From: an uncultured Clostridia bacterium
GTDB lineage: Bacteria; Bacillota; Clostridia; Christensenellales; Borkfalkiaceae
Length of the DNA: 49,734 bases
Direction of reading: 5' to 3'
NCBI GenBank assembly: GCA_947625695.1
Contig: CANQPO010000006.1
Location: 1-49,734 of the forward strand
Positions 43,701 through 49,734 of this stretch are shown here, piece after piece. The translations under genes were made by a program, and so were the position numbers. The stretch's first letter is position 1; every line of letters begins with the position of its first letter. A model generated the notes under the pieces. The model made no database searches. It saw only the letters and a program-made list of their open reading frames with translations, and was not told the DNA's origin.

Positions 43701-44156
43701 GTTTACAAGCGTCTTTGCCTCCGTCGCGTCCGTGCCGTCCTCTTTGAGGAGTTTCACGCTCACGCCCTCCGCGCCCGTCACCTGCACGGTGTAAGTCACC
43801 GTCGCGGAAGCTTTCGGCGAGAGGGTCACGGTGGCGTTGGGCTTTTCCTTTGTCACGGTGGCGGCGGAATAGGTGAAATTTTCAAGCAGATCGCCGCTCA
43901 GCTCCACCGTATAGGTCGCGGGGGCGAGCGAAAAGTCCGCACGCCCGTTTTGCAACTTTTTTTCCTCGGCCGCTTTGCCGTCGGACGAGACGAGCTTCAC
44001 GCCGAGCGTATCGAGCTGCTCCTGCGTAAGTTCCGCGCAGGAGACGGTTATGGAGTAGTCGCACTTTTCCTCTCCGCAGGCGGCAAAAATCGCCGCGCCC
44101 ACAAAAGTACAGAGCACAACTGCCGATAAGAGTATTTTTTTGAGTAATTTCGCCAT
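40710..44156 (-). CDS. Large lipoprotein with four beta repeats, 1148 residues
   Basis: Lipoprotein signal ending at Cys27 (GAAIFAAC), with AGGAGGAAG before the start. The N-terminal half has four repeats of about 80 residues: a YTVTVTC-type strand, then a segment ending LVNGSVSFDLAPATYKVKL, then a TADSPSATVVLSPK-type end. They look like Cna_B/transthyretin-like folds. Between repeats three and four, and again near the C-terminus, are beta-sandwich segments that resemble PPC-type domains (AGEYSFTPQKIENS, ETYTFTTSINYLELIIED). Gly-rich linker GGGQGGGQGEGE follows. Exposed on the cell surface; role unknown. Convergent with the large lipoprotein and with its own promoter. Confidence 0.82.
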   Translation of the reverse strand: MAKLLKKILLSAVVLCTFVGAAIFAACGEEKCDYSITVSCAELTQEQLDTLGVKLVSSDGKAAEEKKLQNGRADFSLAPATYTVELSGDLLENFTYSAATVTKEKPNATVTLSPKASATVTYTVQVTGAEGVSVKLLKEDGTDATEAKTLVNGSVSFDLAPATYKVKLLGDALENYAYTEPTLTADSPSATVVLSPKPAAKIFYTVTVTCESAPSILAEITVKVFPVGSETAAAAQTLNSGSARFYLAPDNYTVALSDTRNMLADFAYEDVTLTAESPSATIALTPKEKEPDGSEDNPFVLTTLAGEYSFTPQKIENSVGSETFYDYTSVYYIYTPAAEETYTFTTSINYLELIIEDENGKTVLDNISGDDRFYRAFTLSAGKQYTMQAMPDAGNSPYREGDTLTWKIQSGEQPRPDVTFTVTVTCDDEALLAKLKVGLYQADGSLAQEKELVNGSATFTLPPATYTVKLSGEGLGEYNYSEKTLSQSSPTAEIKLTKKTEAKQFLSGKGTESAPYIVDPLTGNYSVPTDGGEFVYIKYVSAAAGKYTLTADSDDFFMIMTQGSRTLVTAYGTAIVKTFDVVAGDVKMEVKNDAGNNAPVGFTITRADGSFDPEKGPSAPDTPDLTPFLGTWADGNGRSLLVTVSAVVYTEQGQTYNAQVVSAESGLLKFDFQKGAETMHYAVRVSGTALELLDCGTDGNGSSVLSTLTQGGGQGGGQGEGEVGSEQNPIVWNTILGTHEVDLPAGDDNGQPRLYCAYTAQRSGIYSLSYTLNGKAFSDLNLIVYYLEGNRQHTVAAWNTSDQAYAFPLTANNRYIFRLSDGSASGAGGKLSLTVTEATLSFPTAYSGTWVDANDPTYTVSVDTTATAVTVNGQAVTGLTLAPFNGGYEFVWDGKNCNISIGKTQNGVYESVMLFSMGGEGIPLYHPGSVPKIEYGTEEHPKPITQSEIVKDWSDSLSSGEFYWTVTATETKVYTLTTTIEHLFISITDTQTTRIILNWNDSETVKSGVFELTAGHTYLLNYTDSSSDGMRFKAISFRIAEGGSLERAALPQELLGIEWVDEQNSRNNLSFTQTEATATILYLGSLPYNYVGYIKSVQTTATGFVITFVSEKKGTAGMTCTLTFDRAAMTMQFVSGNVTCTFKAKTNS

Positions 44157-44202
44157 GGATCTTCCTCCTGAAAAGTTAGTCGCCGAAAGAGGGTCCGATT
44201 CT

Positions 44203-44232
44203 ATTATACAATATAATTATCCGCAGTTGCAA
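44203..44232 (-). promoter_or_regulatory. Promoter of the 1148-residue lipoprotein gene
   Basis: Minus strand TTGCAA (44232-44227) and TATAAT (44208-44203), 18 bases apart, 47 bases before the start codon. The rest of 44233-44336 is AT-rich and without a gene. Confidence 0.75.
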
Positions 44233-44336
44233 TGAAAAAAGGCAGAAGAATTGCTTTTTTCAAAAATTTGTGCAAAATTATACAATAAATATTGAATTTT
44301 TACACGTTTTGGGGCACTTTCAAGAGCCGCTATATA

Positions 44337-44372
44337 GCACGCGGGCGCGCCCGAATGGGCGCGCCCGCGTGC
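44337..44372. repeat. GC-rich palindrome, 16 bp stem, GAAT loop
   Basis: GCACGCGGGCGCGCCC pairs perfectly with GGGCGCGCCCGCGTGC. A decayed copy is at 45131-45160 (GCGGGCACGCCC, GAAT, GGGCGT). It lies beyond the end of the PNPOx gene and may stop its transcript, though a T run is missing. Confidence 0.75.
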
Positions 44373-44387
44373 TCTTCTCGAAAAAAT

Positions 44388-44801
44388 TCACAGTTCTATC
44401 GTTTGGGTCTTGAAATCGCAATAATATTCGGCGGTGACGCCCTTGAATTTCAGCACGCAATAGTCGGGGTCGGTCACGCCCTGTTTATAGAACATCTTGT
44501 CGCCGAAACGCCAAATTTCATCCTTTGTCGGCTGGTCGGTGCAGACTTCCATTTCGCCGATGATGGAAACGCCTTGATACTTGAATTTTCCGCGCTGATA
44601 AAAATAGATACAGGCCTTGTTGTTTGCCAGATACTGCTTGATCTTGTTGGACGAGGTGTTGGTGGTGAAGTAAATTTCGTTGCCGTCTATCTTGCGAGGG
44701 GCAAGCATGGCGCGGATCACGGGATAGCCTTGCTCGTTGACGGACCCGATAAATGCCGTCTTTTGTTCGGAAATAAATTGTAATATTTGTGCTTTGTCCA
44801 T
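44388..44801 (-). CDS. Pyridoxamine 5'-phosphate oxidase-family flavin protein
   Basis: 137 residues. A split-barrel FMN-binding fold, seen in KTAFIGSVNEQGYPVIRAML, EIYFTTNTSSNKIKQYLANN, KACIYFYQRGKFKYQGVSII and TDPDYCVLKFKGVTAEYY. This group in Clostridia is normally annotated as PNPOx family; it is too short for a true PdxH and is more likely a general flavin reductase. GGAGAT precedes the start. It is downstream of the 65-residue membrane protein gene and probably shares its promoter. Confidence 0.88.
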   Translation of the reverse strand: MDKAQILQFISEQKTAFIGSVNEQGYPVIRAMLAPRKIDGNEIYFTTNTSSNKIKQYLANNKACIYFYQRGKFKYQGVSIIGEMEVCTDQPTKDEIWRFGDKMFYKQGVTDPDYCVLKFKGVTAEYYCDFKTQTIEL

Positions 44802-44828
44802 AGTGTTATATCTCCATAAAATTGATAT

Positions 44829-45026
44829 TTATTCTTTCGGGTTCTTCATAAGTGCAAAAATGATCTGTACGATACCTGCAACGATCAGGACAGCTGCAAG
44901 AACAGAGACAAGTGGAAGCGATATTGAGTAATACTTATCCAAATCGTAAATGAATGCAACGACGCAGATAAGTAAAATTCCGATAATTGCTTCAATACTA
45001 CCCATCAAATAAAGTAATTTTTTCAT
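44829..45026 (-). CDS. Small two-helix membrane protein, 65 residues
   Basis: Two hydrophobic segments (YLMGSIEAIIGILLICVVAF and LPLVSVLAAVLIVAGIVQII) with short charged ends. AGGGGGAT stands before the start. No family recognised. The AT-rich codon choice differs from the surface-protein genes nearby. Confidence 0.75.
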   Translation of the reverse strand: MKKLLYLMGSIEAIIGILLICVVAFIYDLDKYYSISLPLVSVLAAVLIVAGIVQIIFALMKNPKE

Positions 45027-45068
45027 TTATCCCCCTACTCTAACAATAAATTCCTGTTTATCGCTATG

Positions 45069-45097
45069 ATTATACTATAAAACAATACAAAAAGCAA
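45069..45097 (-). promoter_or_regulatory. Promoter of the 65-residue gene and PNPOx gene
   Basis: Minus strand TTGCTT (45097-45092) and TATAAT (45074-45069), 17 bases apart. Confidence 0.75.
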
Positions 45098-45176
45098 GAG
45101 GGAGATACCCTTTGGATATTCGCCGTATAACATGCGGGCACGCCCGAATGGGCGTATCGGAACCGTCTCCACCCTT

Positions 45177-45212
45177 GAGTCCCTTTGGTTGCGATATAGT
45201 ACAAAGGGACTC
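45177..45212. repeat. Hairpin containing pieces of the tRNA-Arg(ACG) 3' end
   Basis: GAGTCCCTTTGGTTGC (45177-45192) is identical to 16 bases of the neighbouring tRNA's 3' half, but in opposite orientation. CAAAGGGACTC (45202-45212) closes an 11 bp stem with it. Confidence 0.7.
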
Positions 45213-45234
45213 GCGCCTTTGGCGGCGGTATATA

Positions 45235-45270
45235 ACACAAAGGCACACTCATCAGAGTGTGCCTTTGTGT
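45235..45270 (-). terminator. Terminator directly after tRNA-Arg(ACG)
   Basis: ACACAAAGGCACACTC pairs perfectly with GAGTGTGCCTTTGTGT (16 bp, four-base loop). Its base touches the CCA end of the tRNA. Confidence 0.75.
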
Positions 45271-45347
<77 letters not shown>

Positions 45348-45413
45348 AAATTTAATTATCAAGTCCGCAAAGAAGGGTGCAACTTCATCTCTCTTTCCGC
45401 CACTTGCCATACT

Positions 45414-45442
45414 ATTATATCCGTTTGAAAGTCGTTTGTCAA
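45414..45442 (-). promoter_or_regulatory. Consensus promoter of tRNA-Arg(ACG)
   Basis: Minus strand TTGACA (45442-45437) and TATAAT (45419-45414) with exactly 17 bases between. The region 45443-45713 beyond has no gene but holds regulatory boxes. Confidence 0.88.
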
Positions 45443-45533
45443 TGATTTTTTCGCAAGCAATAAAAATTCCACAGAAAAAAATTTTTTGTGGAATTGCTGT
45501 ATGCACATATATGCTGCGAACGTTCGTTTTTCT

Positions 45534-45691
45534 TGTCGAATTGTGGAGAAATGTGCAAAAATGTGGATAAATTGTGGATAAGTGCTGTTTATTTGTTGAA
45601 CAGAGTCGCCTTATTTTGGTTTTTTGCAAGTCAAATTTCGTCCCTCTGCGACTTATAAACCCACTCTTTTCCCCATTGGTCACGTTATAAT
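45534..45691 (+). promoter_or_regulatory. Regulatory region of spoIIGA: Spo0A-like boxes, DnaA boxes and -10
   Basis: TGTCGAA, the Spo0A box consensus, is at 45534-45540, with a one-mismatch copy TGTTGAA at 45594-45600. Between them are two exact DnaA boxes TGTGGATAA (45562-45570 and 45573-45581) and one near match TGTGGAGAA (45542-45550). TATAAT at 45686-45691 is the likely -10 for spoIIGA. It has no good -35 at normal distance, as expected for a Spo0A-activated spoIIG-type promoter. Confidence 0.6.
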
Positions 45692-45713
45692 ACTTGCACA
45701 AAGGGGAGGGGAT

Positions 45714-46499
45714 ATGACTGTCTACGTGGAATTCGCGTTTGCCGAGAATTTTCTGCTTGACGGACTTTTATTATATCTCGCACTCAAATGTGCGCGGGCG
45801 CAGGTAAGGCCGCTAAGGCTCTTGCTCGCGGCGGCGATCGGCGGGGGAGAGGCACTGCTCTTTCCGCTCATCTCTCTGCCCGTCTTCCTCTTGTACTTGG
45901 TCAAATTCATGGGCGGGGCCATTCTCGCGCTCATCGCCGCAAAGGGGGGAGTAAAGACGTCTCTTTTGGTCGCCTGCGCCTTTTTTGCACTCACCTTCGT
46001 GCTCGGCGGAATGCTCGTCGCCATCTACTCCTTTTTCGGGATCGCCTATGTGGAGGGGGAGGGGTATCTCGTGGAGGGCGCGCCCGTCGCCATGGTACTT
46101 GCGTGCGGGGGAATTCTGCTCATCGTGGTCACGCGGGCGGCGCGGGCGTTCTACCGCCACAGACAGAGAAAGAAGGACCTCCTTCCCTGCCGCATGACGG
46201 TGGGGGAGAACACGGTAAAGTGGACGGGACTTGCGGACAGCGGCAACCGCCTCTCCTTCCGCGGAAAGCCCGTCTGCGTGGTCTCTGCGCTCGGCGCGCT
46301 CGCCCTTTTCAAGGGGTCGCCGCCCGTGGGGAGACTGCGCATCTCCACGGTAAACGGCAGCCGCGTGTCCCCCGTGTTCGTCTGCGACAGGCTCGAACTC
46401 GAGGGGAAGGTGAACGAAAAGGTGTATTTTACGGTAGGGGAAGTGGATTCGAGAGAGTACTCCGTCATTTTGCACACATCGCTTGAGGAGAGATCATGA
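45714..46499 (+). CDS. spoIIGA: Sporulation sigma-E processing protease SpoIIGA
   Basis: 261 residues. The start at 45714 is chosen for the AAGGGGAGGGG site before it. Five hydrophobic helices occupy about residues 1-140 ([17 protein letters not shown] and following), then a cytoplasmic aspartic protease domain with GLADSGNRL, where Asp175 is the catalytic residue. During sporulation SpoIIGA sits in the septal membrane and cleaves pro-sigma-E in the mother cell after a signal from the forespore. Its stop overlaps the sigE start (ATGA), the order known from Bacillus and Clostridium. Confidence 0.92.
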   Translation: MTVYVEFAFAENFLLDGLLLYLALKCARAQVRPLRLLLAAAIGGGEALLFPLISLPVFLLYLVKFMGGAILALIAAKGGVKTSLLVACAFFALTFVLGGMLVAIYSFFGIAYVEGEGYLVEGAPVAMVLACGGILLIVVTRAARAFYRHRQRKKDLLPCRMTVGENTVKWTGLADSGNRLSFRGKPVCVVSALGALALFKGSPPVGRLRISTVNGSRVSPVFVCDRLELEGKVNEKVYFTVGEVDSREYSVILHTSLEERS

Positions 46500-47206
46500 A
46501 ACTGTTGTCATTGCTCAAAGAATGGCTCCGAAAAATCAACGGGAGCGAAAACGTCGTCCACTATCTGTGCGGGAGCGAGGCGCTGCCCCTGCCGCTCTCC
46601 GCCGAGGAGGAGGCGGAGATGCTGAAAAAGCTCGAGGAGGGGGAGGAGCAGGAGGCCATCAAGGCGAAGCTCATTGAGCACAACCTTCGGCTCGTCGTCT
46701 ACATCTCCCACAAGTTCGAGAACACGGGCGTGGACCCCGACGACCTCATCTCCATCGGCACGATCGGGCTCATCAAGGCGGTGGGGTCCTTCCGTACCGA
46801 CAAAAACATCAAACTCGCCACTTATGCCTCCCGCTGTATCGAGAACGAAATTTTGATGTACCTGCGCCGCACGGTCAAGCTCAAGAGCGAGGTCTCCTTC
46901 GACGAGCCCCTCAACACCGATTTCGAGGGGAACGAACTGCTCCTTTCGGACGTTTTGGGCACCGACAGCGACGTCGTGTACGGCGGGGTGGAGAGCGGGG
47001 TGGAGAAGGAACTGCTCGCCGAGGCGCTCGAAAAACTTCCCGAGCGGGAGCGCAGGATCATGTACATGCGCTTCGGTTTGGGGGGAAGGGAGGAGATGAC
47101 CCAAAAGGACGTTGCCGACGAGCTCGGCATCTCCCAAAGTTATATCTCCCGTTTAGAGAAAAAGATCATCGAGCGGCTGAAACGGGAGATCTCAAAGATG
47201 GTCTAA
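46496..47206 (+). CDS. sigE: RNA polymerase sporulation sigma factor sigma-E
   Basis: 236 residues. The first 25-30 residues ([20 protein letters not shown]) are the pro-sequence removed by SpoIIGA. Region 2 reads [37 protein letters not shown] and [18 protein letters not shown]; region 4 is [17 protein letters not shown] with [19 protein letters not shown]. Sigma-E drives the first mother-cell gene set of sporulation. Translationally coupled to spoIIGA. No gene for sigma-G follows directly, unlike in Bacillus subtilis. Confidence 0.96.
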   Translation: MKLLSLLKEWLRKINGSENVVHYLCGSEALPLPLSAEEEAEMLKKLEEGEEQEAIKAKLIEHNLRLVVYISHKFENTGVDPDDLISIGTIGLIKAVGSFRTDKNIKLATYASRCIENEILMYLRRTVKLKSEVSFDEPLNTDFEGNELLLSDVLGTDSDVVYGGVESGVEKELLAEALEKLPERERRIMYMRFGLGGREEMTQKDVADELGISQSYISRLEKKIIERLKREISKMV

Positions 47207-47210
47207 TCGC

Positions 47211-47239
47211 TTGCTTCTTTTTTCGCACTCTGTTATAAT
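47211..47239 (+). promoter_or_regulatory. Promoter of the GH27 gene
   Basis: TTGCTT at 47211-47216 and TATAAT at 47234-47239, 17 bases apart, right after the sigE stop. Confidence 0.75.
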
Positions 47240-47265
47240 GAAGAAAAAACATCGGAGAAATTTCT

Positions 47266-48393
47266 ATGATCAAAAACGTCCCTCCCATGGGGTGGAACAC
47301 CTGGAACACCTTTGCCGCGGAGATCAACGAGGAACTCGTGCTCTCGTCCGCCGAAAAGCTCCTCTCTTCTGGCTTGAAAAAAGCGGGGTATGAATACGTT
47401 GTCATTGACGACTGCTGGTCCCTCCGCGAACGGGACAAAAGCGGCAATCTCGTGCCCGATTCCGAAAAATTCCCTCACGGCATGAAGTTCGTCGCCGACG
47501 CCCTGCACAAGATGGGGCTCAAGTTCGGCATGTACTCCTGTTGCGGCGGCATGACCTGCGCGTCCTATCCCGCAAGCCTCAACCGCGAATTTTCGGACGC
47601 CCGCACCTTCGCCCGCTGGGGTGTGGACTACCTCAAATACGATTATTGCTTTAAGCCCACCACCATCGACGGGAAGGCTCTCTACCGCCGCATGGGCGCG
47701 GCGCTTGCGGGCTGCGGAAGGGACATTCTCTTCAGCGGTTGCAGCTGGGGAGCGGACAACACCCACGAATGGATCAACACGACGGGGGCGAATATGTGGC
47801 GTTCGACGGGGGACATCGTGGATACATGGGACTCCGTGAAGAGCATCATCAAACAGCAGTACGCCATTTTGCCCTACGGCGGCGTGGGGTGCTTCAACGA
47901 CATGGACATGCTCATCGTCGGAATGCACGGCAAGGGGAACGTCGGCTTAAAGGGGTGCACGGACGACGAATACCGCCTCCACTTTGCGGCGTGGTGCATG
48001 CTCGCCTCCCCGCTCATGATCGGGTGCGACATCCGCGACATGGACGAGACGACCAAGGCCATTCTGACCGACCCCGTCCTCCTCTCCATTCAAAAGGACG
48101 AGCGCGGCAACCGACCCTTCCTCTTCCATAATTGGGGGAATGAGGACTGGACGATCTTTGGCCGCCTCCTTGGAAACGGGGACGTTGCGGTGGGCTTTTT
48201 CAACCTCTCGGACGGCGGCGCCAACCTTTGGGCGTCGGCGGACGACCTCGGCATTCCCGAATTCAGCGGAAAGGCGCTTGTCGGCACAGAGGCGTACACC
48301 AACGCGCCCGTGCGCGCCGTCAACGGCATTTTGAGCAAGGAACTTCCGCCGCACAGCTGCGCCGTCTGGCGTTTGCAGGTAAAGAATAAATGA
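47266..48393 (+). CDS. GH27 alpha-galactosidase, cytoplasmic
   Basis: 375 residues. The GH27 TIM barrel starts PPMGWNTWNTFAAEI; YEYVVIDDCW binds the sugar, YLKYDYC carries the nucleophile Asp126, and RSTGDIVDTWDS the acid/base Asp183. CFNDMDMLIVG and AAWCMLASPLMIGCDIRDMD are also family marks. A short beta domain ends the protein (ELPPHSCAVWRLQVK). No signal peptide, so it would act on small galactosides taken up by the cell. GGAGAA precedes the ATG. Overlaps the next gene by four bases. Confidence 0.93.
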   Translation: MIKNVPPMGWNTWNTFAAEINEELVLSSAEKLLSSGLKKAGYEYVVIDDCWSLRERDKSGNLVPDSEKFPHGMKFVADALHKMGLKFGMYSCCGGMTCASYPASLNREFSDARTFARWGVDYLKYDYCFKPTTIDGKALYRRMGAALAGCGRDILFSGCSWGADNTHEWINTTGANMWRSTGDIVDTWDSVKSIIKQQYAILPYGGVGCFNDMDMLIVGMHGKGNVGLKGCTDDEYRLHFAAWCMLASPLMIGCDIRDMDETTKAILTDPVLLSIQKDERGNRPFLFHNWGNEDWTIFGRLLGNGDVAVGFFNLSDGGANLWASADDLGIPEFSGKALVGTEAYTNAPVRAVNGILSKELPPHSCAVWRLQVKNK

Positions 48394-48578
48394 CCTGCGC
48401 CTGCGGAAAGGAGCTCACCTACAACGAGGCGGGACTCTCGAAAAAATTTTTGGCAGACGGACAGCTGCTCTGCATGCATTGCCTTGCAAAGCGGTTGGAC
48501 GTGACCGAGGAGCGGCTCCGCGAAAAGATCGAAGAATTTTTGCGCGCGGGATGTAAACTGTTTGTAAAGGAACAATAA
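48390..48578 (+). CDS. Small Cys-motif protein, 62 residues
   Basis: Begins MTCACGKELTYNEAGLSKKF, with LLCMHCLAKRLDV later and a single Cys near the end. CxC and CxxC could bind one zinc. The rest is helical. It overlaps the stop of the GH27 gene in ATGA, so it is translated with it. No assigned function. Confidence 0.7.
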   Translation: MTCACGKELTYNEAGLSKKFLADGQLLCMHCLAKRLDVTEERLREKIEEFLRAGCKLFVKEQ

Positions 48579-48626
48579 TATCCTCGCATAAAATGCGGGG
48601 TACAAATGATTATACGGAGTTCAACG

Positions 48627-48941
48627 ATGCATGATACTGTAAGAATGAAATTGATGATTTTGTTATTGTCAGCAATATTGATCGGAATAAGTGTGTTTTT
48701 ATTTTTTCTTGATCAGTCGTTGTCGTGGACCGCTGAAAAAATTATTTCTTGTGTCATTGTGAATGTATGGTTATTTTTCATGATACCGGCATTGCGCAAT
48801 TCGTATAATCTCAATCGCGGGAAGTCTTACGGAGAATGGTTTAAAATGGGTTTTGCATTTGGAGCAAGCGGAATTGCAATCCCTCTTATATTCGCGCCGT
48901 ATTTTGGGTTAGTGTATTATTTTACGTTTAAAGATACTTAA
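48627..48941 (+). CDS. Small membrane protein, 104 residues
   Basis: Three to four hydrophobic segments: LMILLLSAILIGISVFLFFL, IISCVIVNVWLFFMIPALR and AFGASGIAIPLIFAPYFGLV. The start at 48627 is favoured by a GGAG seven bases before; the ATG at 48606 has none. Markedly AT-rich compared with the GH27 gene, so possibly of different origin. A weak hairpin (CCTCGCAT with ATGCGGGG) stands just before it. Confidence 0.7.
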   Translation: MHDTVRMKLMILLLSAILIGISVFLFFLDQSLSWTAEKIISCVIVNVWLFFMIPALRNSYNLNRGKSYGEWFKMGFAFGASGIAIPLIFAPYFGLVYYFTFKDT

Positions 48942-48990
48942 TAGCGCATCTACTCTTGAATAAAACGCTCTTTGCAATCATTCAGACAGG

Positions 48991-49020
48991 GCGGTTTGGC
49001 GGTCAGCTAAGCCGCTTTTT
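48991..49020 (+). terminator. Terminator after the 104-residue gene
   Basis: GCGGTTTGGC pairs with GCTAAGCCGC (two G-T pairs) around GGTCA, followed by five T. Confidence 0.8.
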
Positions 49021-49106
49021 GCATACCGCAAAAGTAAAAAGGGAAGTGTAGGAGGGTAAAGAAAGGCGGTTCCCTAAAAATTTTTACGCTCACTGAATAA
49101 AAATCA

Positions 49107-49136
49107 TTGACTTTCATTCATCGAATGTGGTAAAAT
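49107..49136 (+). promoter_or_regulatory. Promoter of the alcohol dehydrogenase gene
   Basis: TTGACT at 49107-49112 and TAAAAT at 49131-49136, 18 bases apart. The rest of 48942-49163 has the terminator and no gene. Confidence 0.7.
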
Positions 49137-49163
49137 AAAAACAATTAAAAAGGAGACTGTAAA

Positions 49164-49734
49164 ATGAACGATTTTGTTTTTCAAAACACCACAAAGGTTT
49201 ATTTCGGAAAAGACCAACTTAAACATCTCGGTGCGGAACTCAAACAGTACGGTAAAAAAGTCCTTCTCGTCTACGGCGGCGGCTCGATCAAGAGAATCGG
49301 ACTTTATGAGAAAGTGCTGAAAGAAATTGCGGGCGCGGGGCTGGAGTGCTTTGAGCTTTCGGGAGTAGAACCCAATCCGCGACATACGACCGTCAACCGC
49401 GGCGCGGAAATCTGCAAACAAAACAAGATCGACGTTCTGCTCGCTGTCGGCGGCGGCTCTACCATAGACTGCACCAAGGCGATCGCCGCGGCAACTTATT
49501 ACGACGGCGACGCTTGGGATTTGGTAAAGGGGACGGCTTCCGTTGTAAACGCATTGCCCATCGTCACCGTTCTCACGCTTGCGGCGACAGGCTCCGAAAT
49601 GGATTGCGGCGGCGTGATCTCCAATCTGCAGACGCATGAAAAACTTGCCATTCTCAGCCCGCTGTTACAGCCCAAAGCGTCCTTTTTGAACCCCGAAAAC
49701 ACCTATTCGGTCAGTAAATTTCAGACGGCTTGCG
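49164..49734 (+). CDS. Iron-containing alcohol dehydrogenase, NADPH-butanol type (3' partial)
   Basis: The frame is open from an ATG at 49164 (after AAAAAGGAGA) to the window end, 190 residues of an expected 385 or so. It starts MNDFVFQNTTKVYFGKDQ, has the nucleotide-binding YGKKVLLVYGGGSIKRIG and LLAVGGGSTIDCTKAIAAA, and TVLTLAATGSEMDCGGVISN. These are marks of the BDH-type group III alcohol dehydrogenases (YqhD/BdhA). The iron-binding histidines lie beyond the window. It reduces aldehydes to alcohols in fermentation or detoxification. Confidence 0.92.
   Translation, partial: MNDFVFQNTTKVYFGKDQLKHLGAELKQYGKKVLLVYGGGSIKRIGLYEKVLKEIAGAGLECFELSGVEPNPRHTTVNRGAEICKQNKIDVLLAVGGGSTIDCTKAIAAATYYDGDAWDLVKGTASVVNALPIVTVLTLAATGSEMDCGGVISNLQTHEKLAILSPLLQPKASFLNPENTYSVSKFQTAC

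Noticed and set aside
45534-45600. Chromosome replication origin
   Set aside because: The DnaA boxes are few and neither dnaA, dnaN nor other origin-linked genes are nearby. A regulatory or titration site fits better.

Overview
The window looks like a chromosomal contig from a spore-forming, Gram-positive Clostridia bacterium, probably an uncultured gut lineage. The evidence is an adjacent spoIIGA-sigE pair, strong AGGAGG-type ribosome binding sites, consensus sigma-A promoters, several large single-cysteine (Cys27) lipoproteins with Listeria/Bacteroides-type repeats, a collagen-like GXY protein, gut-type glycoside hydrolases (GH127, GH27), and short intergenic palindromic repeats. Species cannot be set from the sequence alone. 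No rRNA, transposase, integrase or CRISPR array was seen.

Region 1 (1-12220) is the most unusual part. It is a dense, one-directional gene set closed by a clear terminator. It encodes a TIR protein fused to two ribosomal L7/L12 C-terminal-like domains (cut by the window edge), a decayed zinc-ribbon fragment, a trypsin-like protease held between two zinc ribbons, a zinc-ribbon/TIR/helical-repeat protein whose TIR has lost the expected catalytic glutamate, three paralogous proteins that end in two membrane helices, a 56-residue acidic protein, a 140-residue helical protein, and a Ycf46-like AAA+ ATPase. The last seven genes, and probably all from the protease on, look like one operon. I read it as a candidate, not clearly described, conflict or stress-signalling system: NTPase core, membrane-anchored trio, TIR and protease effectors.

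Region 2 (12256-14140) starts with a tandem array of about 48 bp units, each with an extended -10 promoter motif and an operator-like palindrome. It continues with a truncated PD-(D/E)XK nuclease, a HAD phosphatase of the RNA-repair-associated type, and a collagen-like protein.

Region 3 (14142-22400) holds a 1265-residue lipoprotein with a 9-G tract near its start, then an AraC regulator divergent from a GH127 beta-L-arabinofuranosidase lipoprotein. Region 4 (22400-30841) has a small membrane protein, tRNA-Arg(CCT), gdhA, and a UDP-GlcNAc supply cluster: LbH acyltransferase, glmM, glmS and a PglF/CapD-type 4,6-dehydratase. Region 5 (30842-33837) has a 156 bp tandem repeat with an inverted relative near 33.4 kb, a small membrane protein, a leaderless XRE regulator and DegV.

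Region 6 (33838-44160) is a cell-surface block: a Cys-repeat/thioredoxin lipoprotein, a very large InlB-repeat lipoprotein split by a one-base frameshift, and a convergent 1148-residue lipoprotein. Region 7 (44337-49734) has a PNPOx-family protein, a small membrane protein, tRNA-Arg(ACG), a DnaA-box/Spo0A-box cluster ahead of spoIIGA-sigE, a GH27 alpha-galactosidase with a small Cys-motif protein, another small membrane protein, and the start of an iron-type alcohol dehydrogenase that runs off the end.
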